Positions 56,311 to 64,000 of a DNA stretch of 64,000 bases are shown here, in pieces. Where the stretch lies: NCBI GenBank assembly GCA_030272585.1, contig BSYQ01000003.1:5766001-5830000 (forward strand). The letters are read 5' to 3'. The notes beneath the pieces are model-generated. The model was not told where the DNA came from. It did no database searches and worked only from the letters and a program-made list of their open reading frames with translations. The stretch comes from Bryopsis sp. KO-2023. Taxonomy: Eukaryota; Chlorophyta; Ulvophyceae; Bryopsidales; Bryopsidaceae. The translations under genes were made by a program, and so were the position numbers. The first letter of the stretch is position 1. Each line of letters opens with the position of its first letter.

Positions 56311-57287
56311 CTTTTTTTTGCACAATCTGTTTTATTATTCTTGTTCCATGTTGTTTTTTTTTATTTTTTTCGTTGGCACAGTTTAGTATCACAGCCATAG
56401 AAAAAGTCGTTTGTTTCGAACAGTTTCTGAAAGATGCAGGAAAATTATGGTGTAACTGTTTGTGGGGGATGGATAGATTTAGAGTCTTTGGGTGTTTAAA
56501 CTACGAGCTTTCCAAGCGATGCCAAATTTACACTGTGGATATCATCCAGGATTGAAAATTAGCATGTCTTGCTGCATTTGGATAATGATATCAACGGAAG
56601 TGTCAATCAGTTTTTTTTTTGGCCCATTGTGGCCCCCCCAAAAAAATTAGAATGGCAAATTTTGGGGCCACAAAAGGGCCAAAACGTTTTTTACAAGATA
56701 ATTTTTGGGCCACAAAAGGGCCACATTCATCCAAAGTTTGTAAGGCCTGGGCCACATTCAAGAAATAAATCAAGTTTCAAAAATCAAAACCGACAACATT
56801 AAGTAAATGCTATATAAACACCAAGTCTTGCAATTTCTATTTTTGAAGTTGGGGTCACATTTTAATTTTTTCGGACAAATTGGTGCCACAAAAGGGCCAC
56901 AACTAGATGAAATGGCCCAAATTTAGGGCCACTTTGGGACCAGTGAAATTGAAGAAAAAAATATACTGCAGTGTGCACAATCATAGGAGCTGAAAATTTG
57001 GGTCAATCTATAAGACTATTATTCACACACATGTAGTGATACAGGATGAGTTGTCGAAAAAAAGCGAAATTTGAAGGGAAAGAAAAAAGTCCGAAGAAAG
57101 AGGGAACATGACAACCATCGAAAGAATATGACTTGGCGGATATCCGCCAAGTGATGAGCAGAACACTTTCCTGCACAAAGATACACATCGTATCAAATCA
57201 CGACGCCTTCTCGCGCTCCCACGGTTTCTGTGGCGAATTTCTTTTTCCTGGCTTTGGTTCCGCACACGATAAGATTCTCCATTCAAC
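56311..57287. other. Intergenic with GGGCCACAAAAGGGCCA repeats
   Basis: No gene. The word GGCCACAAAAGGGCC recurs at about 56665-56680 and 56708-56722, and as TGCCACAAAAGGGCCAC at 56884-56900, with partial copies (GGGCCAC, GGCCC) between. TGGCGGATATCCGCCA is a 16-bp palindrome near 57133-57148. Confidence 0.65.
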
Positions 57288-59137
57288 ATGTTGATGATGC
57301 CACTCGACGACAAAACCAGTAGGTTTGTCCAGTTGGTCCAAGGGAGCGGGCCGTGTGCTTTTCGCCATCGTTTTCCTCGCGTGTGCAATAAAACAGAGTT
57401 CTTCTATCTAAGTACACGACGAACCGATTGTAGGATTGAAAACCATTCTGTTTTCCCTTTGCAGAGATAGGGATTGGTTTGACGTCGTTTGGAGTGTTAT
57501 TCACTTTTTTGGGAGTTCTTTTTTTTTTCGACAGAGGGCTGCTAGCAATGGGGAATGTAAGTGTATCAGAGGGTTTTCTAAATAAAACCTCCAGAATAAA
57601 TAAATAAATAAATAATAATAATAGCCTTCGTTAATTGTTTTCTTTTGAATTTGTTTCGATGGGGGAATTCCTCACAACACATTGGTGTGCATGTCGATAA
57701 GAGTATATAAATATTAATATAATATATACTTTCTAATATGTTTTTTTCTTGATATTTAAATGTTTCGCGGGTGATTCTGTTTTGAATTTCTTTTTCTGAA
57801 GGGTCCTTTTGATGTCAGAATTTTTTTGCAGTAACCGTTAAAAAGACATTAAACAAAAAATTCAAAACTGTGTCGCCTCACATAATGCAAAAAAGTGCCA
57901 AGTGCAGCCGGAAACATGAATGCGTATACAATTTATTTCATTCAGTTTTTTATGTTCATCTCAACTGAAATAATGTATCTATAAAATGACAATGCATTGG
58001 ATTGAAAATTGGGAAAAGACGGTATGGTTTTTTTTTGGTTAATTGTGGTGATGGGTATGTAATTCGTACTGAATGAAATGTACTGGAGGGAAAAGACAAA
58101 GTGCATGTAGCGATTCTTAGATGCATAACCAACAACTGTTTGTCTGCAACATATTAGATGATATTATTCCTGTCAGATTAAATTCCACAAAGCGAATGTC
58201 TTGCAAGTTTTTTTGATTTTTTTTTTTGTGCAGCTGCTGTTCTTGGCGGGCGTATCCCTCACGATAGGATATCAAGCAACCGTTAAATTCTTCAGGAAAA
58301 ATCCCAAGGTGAGAATATCGTTTTTCTGCATTCGCTTTGATTAACAAAATGATCGCTTGCGTTGCTGCTTCTTATACGTTCTGCTCATCTTGGTTCAGAA
58401 AGAAAAACTGATGTGCATTTCGTCTCGTATCAAATCAGGAAGTCTGTCCAATGGTGTCTGTATGAAGATGTTCAAATTTTCAGTGTATTGGTATTTTCTT
58501 GCGGCTGCTGCAGGTTTTGAAAAAAGGAGTTTTATTTTTAGAAACTAAAAAACAAGCTTTGAAAAACGATATTCGAATCCACGGACCGATGCTTTCATAT
58601 TCTGGGGAAGACACACTGTGGATCATCTTGTTTTTTGTGGCGATAGTTGATTTTTTGTTTTTGACTTTTTCTGAGTTTGTTTATTTTTGCTTGCAGGGGA
58701 GTGGCTGTTTTCTGGGTGGAGTATCGCTCGTGTTGTATGGGTGGACATGGTTAGGATTTCTTGTGGAGACTTATGGTTTTTGGGTGCTGTTCAAAGGCTT
58801 CATTCCAAATGTGCTCCAATTCTTCAGGAGACTACCCTTCTTAGGGAAAATGCTGGACATCCCCGTCCTAAAATCGGTGGGTAATGGGTTGCTTGATAGT
58901 CTCACTTTTTTTCGTGAAATCACCTGGGTGTGAAAAAGTGTGTATAAAATGTGCGAAAGATGGATGGATTTCATTCCCTTGGGAGTTTCCATAACGGCGA
59001 AAAATTCTTTGGTGGTGAACCCCTGGGTATATTTTTGCATCAGTCAAAGTTTTGCAGAAGGAATCACTTCATCGTGTGTGTTTTGCTGTGTGCAGATATT
59101 GAACAAGGTAGCCCCGATGCAAACTTTGCCTGTGTAA
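57288..59137 (+). CDS. GOT1: Vesicle transport protein GOT1
   Basis: A four-helix Golgi/ER membrane protein that supports ER-Golgi transport. Five exons: 57288-57318, 57465-57556, 58234-58308, 58697-58876, 59096-59137, giving 139 residues (human homologue 138). KIGIGLTSFG opens helix 1, FDRGLLAMGN ends it, then LLFLAGVSLTIG, GCFLGGVSLVLYGWTWLGFLVETYGF and LFKGFIPNVLQFFRRLPFLG follow. The C-terminus ends TLPV, like the plant RVPV. The first exon is only 31 bases and was chosen because its split codon makes Lys-Ile-Gly at the junction. Three further in-frame ATGs within that exon leave the exact start open. Confidence 0.93.
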
Positions 59138-61432
59138 CACACCGCAGAAAAGTGTGTTTCCATCGACCTAACTTTAGAAAAAGGAAGGAATTGGAGCTCT
59201 CTATCGACAGCATCATCCCCCTTGTTTGGCTGCTGGAGGAGCAGGAAAAACGAGGGGGGACAGGGAGCTGTGAATGCACTTCAGAATTCAACAACAGCAT
59301 TTATTGATTTATGTGGGGGGCTAGCATTGTGGTATTTGCATGCATGCATGCATGCATTGATGACGGGATAGAAAACTTGGTAGGAATTGTTCAAGCCTCT
59401 TTTTTCTTTTTTTTTCCGCCTTTTCTCCTGATCTTTCCCTGGGGCTCTGTTCTCGGTGTCGAATTGAATTGGTTGGTTTTCCACTGTATTCTTCAGGAAA
59501 TCTTGTTTCTTAATCGGAAATTGTGAGGGTTAGAGAAAAGGATTCTATACTTGAAATGCTGAAAATTTTGGCGGGTGACATCCTGCATCTATGAGCTTAA
59601 TCTGAAAGAAACTGCATGGCATTTTTTATCCCTTCTGGACTGGGGGTTGAAATCAATTAATAGTCTTTACAACTTAGATGGGTGGGCAGATTAAACAAGA
59701 CCACCAAACAGAAATTTTGCATTGCGCAAAGACGACAGCAAACACCATCCGAAACTCAAAAACCCAGCAGTTATCGAGGGGTATATTTAACAAACTGTCA
59801 CCTTATTTGCATCAATCCCAAATAATATGTGCACAAAGCTTTTTTTCCCTGCCTCAACAAACCCACCTCATACACTACCACTTACATCCCAAAATAAGAC
59901 TCAAATATAGTACATACAAGTATGAATCTCAAATATGGCCTCTTCAGGTCCAGCTATTTTTTTGGTCCTTCTTTTCTCTTCTATCATAATTCAGTACACC
60001 TCTTCCTCCTCTAAACCTAGTGCAAATCGCCATGTCAAAACTCCGGGCTATTATAAAACAAACTTTTTGCTCCACTTTTTTCGCTGGCTATGTATTATCA
60101 TTATATTATTATGTTCAAATATTAAAAGAAATAGTCGCTATAAAAAAACCTCTTAGAAAAACCAAAAAAAAACCACAGAAAACAAATCAATGTTGTTTAA
60201 GAAAAAAAGCCACCAGGAAAAACCCCGAGATACACAGACGTGATAAGGGAAATCTTAAAAATAAACATAATTCCATTGTGCAAAAGAATCCAAATCAGCA
60301 AATAAGGTCTTGAATGATTTCCTGATATCTCCATGTCAAATCATCCTTCGAATTCCTGCTTATTTTCTTTTTTCTTTCTTAAAATCAAAGTGCCATCCAG
60401 CTTCCCCCCCCCCCCTTTCCAACCCAAAACTCAGACAGACCCCCTCACAAACCCACCGAACAAGGTTGGCAGAAAATAAACCACATTTCAAAACATTCTC
60501 AAATTCATGAGTCGAGTATACACAGGTGGGAGAGCCCAAAACCCACCCAAAAATGGAAAGAAGCAAATCTATTTTTTGCATTTTTTGTATATTTTTTTTT
60601 TCTCATTTTATCTTGGAAGCCCCAATGACTCCAGATGTGTATAAACATGGGTGTGACCTCCAAACCCCACTGTCCAACTTTTTTTTCTTTTTTTTCTTCT
60701 CTGGTTTTTTTCTTTTTCTTTTTTCTTCTCCGTTTTCCCACTTTGTTTTTCGCCTCTTACAGTCACACCGAGTTTTATCCCGTAAAATAACATCTTTTTT
60801 TTTCACCATCAATTTATGAACTTTTTTTTCCCTTGATGACAAAACATCACCACTTTACAACCACCCTTTTTTTTCACCCGGTTTGTTTTTCCTCTTCTTT
60901 TTTTTTTTATGGTCACCTTTTTTTGGTTTCACTTTCTTTTTTTTTTTTCAGGGGGGAGGGGTAGATATATTACCCAACCACCCTGACCCCCCTCTTTTCT
61001 CCCACCAAAAAAAACCTCCGCCAAGCAGTCACACAAGGTTTCCCCAAAAAAAACCAAAAAATAAAAATAAAAACCAAAAAAAAAGCAATGGAAAGCAAAG
61101 CCCCCCAAGAATACGGCTGCCAAATCGCCCACCACTCACACCCCTTCACTTGCACTTCAAATTTTTCCTGTCTAGATAACTGTATACCAAACCAAATCTC
61201 CGTCCTTGCAAAAAACAACCTTTTCATTTCCAGCACCACAAGCTTAGGTCAAGAACCCAACTCTTTGCCCTTCCAACCCCCCCCCCCCCCACTTTAAGCC
61301 TCATTTTTGTTTTTCTTCCCCCTTTTAGTACAAACTTTTTGTGCTTTTTTTTTCCCCTCTTGAATAATGCATTGATAAAATCATCCAAATTGCTCAGAAA
61401 AATAAAGCCACCAACACAAACTGATGACATCA
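59138..61432. other. Low-complexity intergenic region
   Basis: About 2.3 kb of T/A-rich sequence with long homopolymer runs and poly-C tracts (60404-60415, 61277-61290), plus a CATG tandem at 59339-59358. A 73-codon ORF from 59935 (MASSGPAIFLVLLFSS...) looks signal-peptide-like, but has Lys-rich low-complexity sequence after it and no further support. Confidence 0.6.
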
Positions 61433-63996
61433 TCATGACATAATTCTCCATCCCATGCCATCTCTGGGTGCAGCATACTTTAAACCTTTCGCCAAAGTCA
61501 CATCACACAAAGGAATTTGCGGAGCAGGCACCGGGCTGTGGCAATTTCGGTCGTTCCAAGAAGCTTCCGATCTCGACAACCCAACCATCCTTTCGATGCT
61601 CGCCACCTGAACGAAAGAACGCACCACCAAGAACCATTTTTTTAATCAATGCCTTCCAAAATCTTTTCCAGAACCTCCGATTCCTAACAACATCTTTCGT
61701 AGCCTTTCCGGGTCGCTGATTTCTTTTTTGAACGCCCTTTTTCAGATTTTCGATGGATGAATTGAAACCTTGCCACACCATGATATATCGCATAAGCGGC
61801 GTCGAATATGTAGTTATACTTATGCAATATAAGCGACATGGAATCTGTGTGGAAGTACCAAAATACGTCTCTACCTGTGACAAAAAAAAACTTTACCAGA
61901 TGCTGATTTCGATCTTACCCTAGCTTCTTGTTCGTACTGCTTCAAGCGTTCGCACTCTCTGAGGGCAGCGGGCGTCAAGCCTTTCTCCGAGATGCTGCAC
62001 TTCAACAGCATGGCCTCCCCCAACATGCACTCACACCACTGGATATTACAAAAAAAAAGAAACACTACGTAACCGTAACGAAAAGAAAATAAAAACAAAG
62101 GAAAAAATATCTCCACATGGATACCCGACAGACAACAGGACGCAATGCATGAATTCAGAAAGGCATTTTTCTTTACACTACATCATGCACCTCAAAGAAA
62201 GAAGCTTTGCTTTTAAGTTTCCCATAGAAGGGAAGCAGTGGAAAAGGCCCCCCCCCAAAAAAAAACCTCATCAATATGAAAACCTCATAAAAACTCTGAT
62301 TGTGGCCTTCATCACCCACCCATGGCCCTTTTTTTAAAAATTCAATCAAATACCATAACAGCTGGAGTGGAAAGAAACTACAAAAGCCTTCAAAATCGGC
62401 ATTACCTGCGGCGAGATGAACGGGAACGAGTCGAGGAAAGCTCCCATGACCATGGTGCGACCTCTTCCAGAGCAGTCTGTCGGGGCCTGAACCAATCTCC
62501 TGGAGGCAATTCCTTCCACAGTGGTCGAGCGCACATGCTGTTGCAAATCTGGGAACTGACCGAGCAGATCCACCAGTCTGACACCACACATATTAAAAAC
62601 TCACTCTCACTGTACGTCTCAAATTTTCAGCAATGATGGGTGCCTAGCCTATTTTAAGTGAAATTAAGGTGCATCCTGGAAGACGTATCTCTTTTTGAAC
62701 GAGTTTTTCTATACCAAGGCATTGAGGGTTTGGGCCTACACTGCTTACCTTTCTATTCTGCTGCTTTCTTGAGGGCCGACGAAAGTGATGACATCAGATT
62801 TGTCATCGATGCTGTGATATGTAGCATACAGTCCTTTGCCTGGAAAAAAAGTAATAAAAATAAAATTTGTGCGGAAAAACAAAACAGGCCCATTACTTGA
62901 CGCTGAAAACGCATCCCTGAGCGGACAATTTCCAATCTGGAGACGCAGTTGTTTTTTCCAGGACTCTTTCCGAGCTAACTGAACTTCTGTGTCTGAAAAT
63001 GGCCCGACTCAAACGTGATGCAATCGAAACGTTTTGTGCGGCTGATGGCATGACCCAAAAATTTCCCTCTGTCTTTTTCCCAATGTGCTTTTTCTTCCAC
63101 ATTTGCCCCCCCCCCCCTCCTCCTTTCTTCTAAAAAACAATTGAGTTGCGGGAAGATCAAACATGGAAAATGTGTGGAGGGGAAGTGGAAGGGTGAGAAG
63201 AAGGGGTTCATTATTTTTTTTTTTTCTGAAGTCTTTTATTTTGGCATCCAGCAGTGACAAAATGATGCTACAGGGTGATTGGGTGGATACCTGTCCATTG
63301 AGAGAGAGACATGGCTGCGCCTTCGCATTTTTTCAGCTTCATGCTGACTTCCACGTGGCCAGAGTTAGCACCAGTTGATATGGCAGGGCTTCCAGAAACG
63401 GCACTGGAGCTGGTAACTAATAGCTTTGAACAGAGCACGGATCCATCCTAGCAAATTGAAGAGACAAAAAAAGGTTTTTGCAGGTTTGGAAAGAAATCTT
63501 GAGCAAAAGTAGTGCGCCCACACACGAAAAGGGGGCGGGAACACTTGAATCAACCCTATCAGAAAGTTAAGGATAACACCAATGCTTTTATGAAAGAAAG
63601 GGGAAGGGGGGGGGGGGGGGGAGTTCGATATTGCAGCAACTTTAGCATGCTCTAAAAGTCTGTGCAGCTCATCCCTAGCCCAAAACTGGTGTTGCATCGT
63701 CTGTTCTGTCATGTCACCTTCATGTGCAATTCCATCCCTTCCGAAGTTTCTGTCACGCTTTCCGGCACTTCACCAAACACGATGGCACCGGAAGGCAAGA
63801 TGGACGCAAGCAGTCTCATCAGGCGGGTGTGCGTTGTGTAGACAGTCCCGGATTCAGAACGGGGACTGTCAGACATGGAGTCATCACCAGAATCTATCAA
63901 TAAATGTTGGTTGATCAAGCTCTGGGATGTCAATGGGCTCACGGCGGTCAAGTCTTTCCATGCTTCTGGGGATATTCCCTGTTGGTTGTCAGACAA
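61433..63996 (-). CDS. Unrecognised multi-exon protein, 5' end outside the window
   Basis: Five exons join in phase: 63718 to beyond 63996, 63423-63291, 62839-62749, 62577-62406, 62038-61919, then an exon from 61874 and a last exon 61606-61433 whose connection is uncertain because all three frames are open there. The joined part reads as a globular protein: a Ser/Asp-rich segment, THTRLMRLLASILPSG, GHVEVSMKLKKCEGAAM, GKGLYATYHSIDDKSDV, LVDLLGQFPDLQQHV, MVMGAFLDSFPFISP, LRECERLKQYEQEA, and probably LAKGLKYAAPRDGMGW at the end. No domain, signal peptide or membrane helix is recognised. Consistent phases and codon-like sequence argue for a real gene. Confidence 0.55.
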
Positions 63997-64000
63997 TTTA

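Noticed and set aside
59935..60156. Short ORF starting like a secreted protein
   Set aside because: Lies in T/A-rich low-complexity sequence and ends in Lys/Asn-rich nonsense-like sequence.
63620..63712. Open frame continuing past the donor in the last gene
   Set aside because: It hits a stop immediately after the donor in the exon frame; the GTGACA donor with the downstream exon keeps phase.
1..64000. CRISPR arrays, rRNA genes, intact tRNA genes, bacterial operons
   Set aside because: None seen; intron-rich genes and LTR elements show nuclear eukaryotic DNA.

Overview
This window is nuclear DNA from a eukaryote of the green lineage. The genes carry GT-AG introns. Several products belong to plastid-bearing organisms: a dihydroxy-acid dehydratase with a transit-like leader, a CbiQ/EcfT-type plastid transporter subunit, a thylakoid-lumen-type TPR protein, a phytocyanin and a CHUP1-like proline-rich protein. 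A BBSome subunit (BBS7) implies motile or sensory cilia. A ciliated streptophyte alga fits best; this is an inference from gene content and I cannot name a species.

Layout. 256-2110 (-) is the 3' part of a proline-rich, CHUP1-like gene. 2111-6928 has no gene I can support. 6929-19576 is one LTR retrotransposon (element A, Ty3/gypsy type, 149-bp LTRs) that has itself been hit twice. Element B (10516-17358), a second Ty3/gypsy element on the minus strand, has a chromodomain but no integrase core. Element C (17794-18940) is a GATCG-rich inverted-repeat DNA element carrying two tRNA-like promoters. All three have exact target-site duplications, and the LTR pairs are identical or nearly so, so the insertions are young. 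21619-24645 (+) encodes dihydroxy-acid dehydratase and 25207-29870 (+) V-ATPase subunit a. 30259-33530 (+) is an aldo/keto-reductase relative that has lost two catalytic residues. 34299-34739 (-) is a copper-site-less phytocyanin, 35391-36737 (+) a TPR protein, and 37501-40124 (+) BBS7. 41059-42481 (+) encodes an unrecognised secreted Ala/Cys-rich protein. 43679-44835 (-) is the ABCI12-type subunit and 46359-48814 (-) a long-chain acyl-CoA synthetase. 49083-49499 (+) is a small UBA-like membrane protein, 50691-53597 (-) a TraB-family protein, 53864-56310 (+) SPF45/DRT111 and 57288-59137 (+) GOT1. 61433-63996 (-) is an unrecognised gene that runs off the window.

The genes do not form one pathway; this is an ordinary eukaryotic gene neighbourhood with housekeeping, plastid, endomembrane and ciliary functions. 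Two pairs (LACS/UBA-like and TraB/SPF45) start head to head about 270 bp apart and probably share promoters. The most unusual material is the nested transposon cluster, especially element C, then the degenerate aldo/keto reductase and the Ala/Cys-rich secreted protein. Intron borders below were chosen by eye from GT/AG signals, reading phase and family conservation, not from transcripts.
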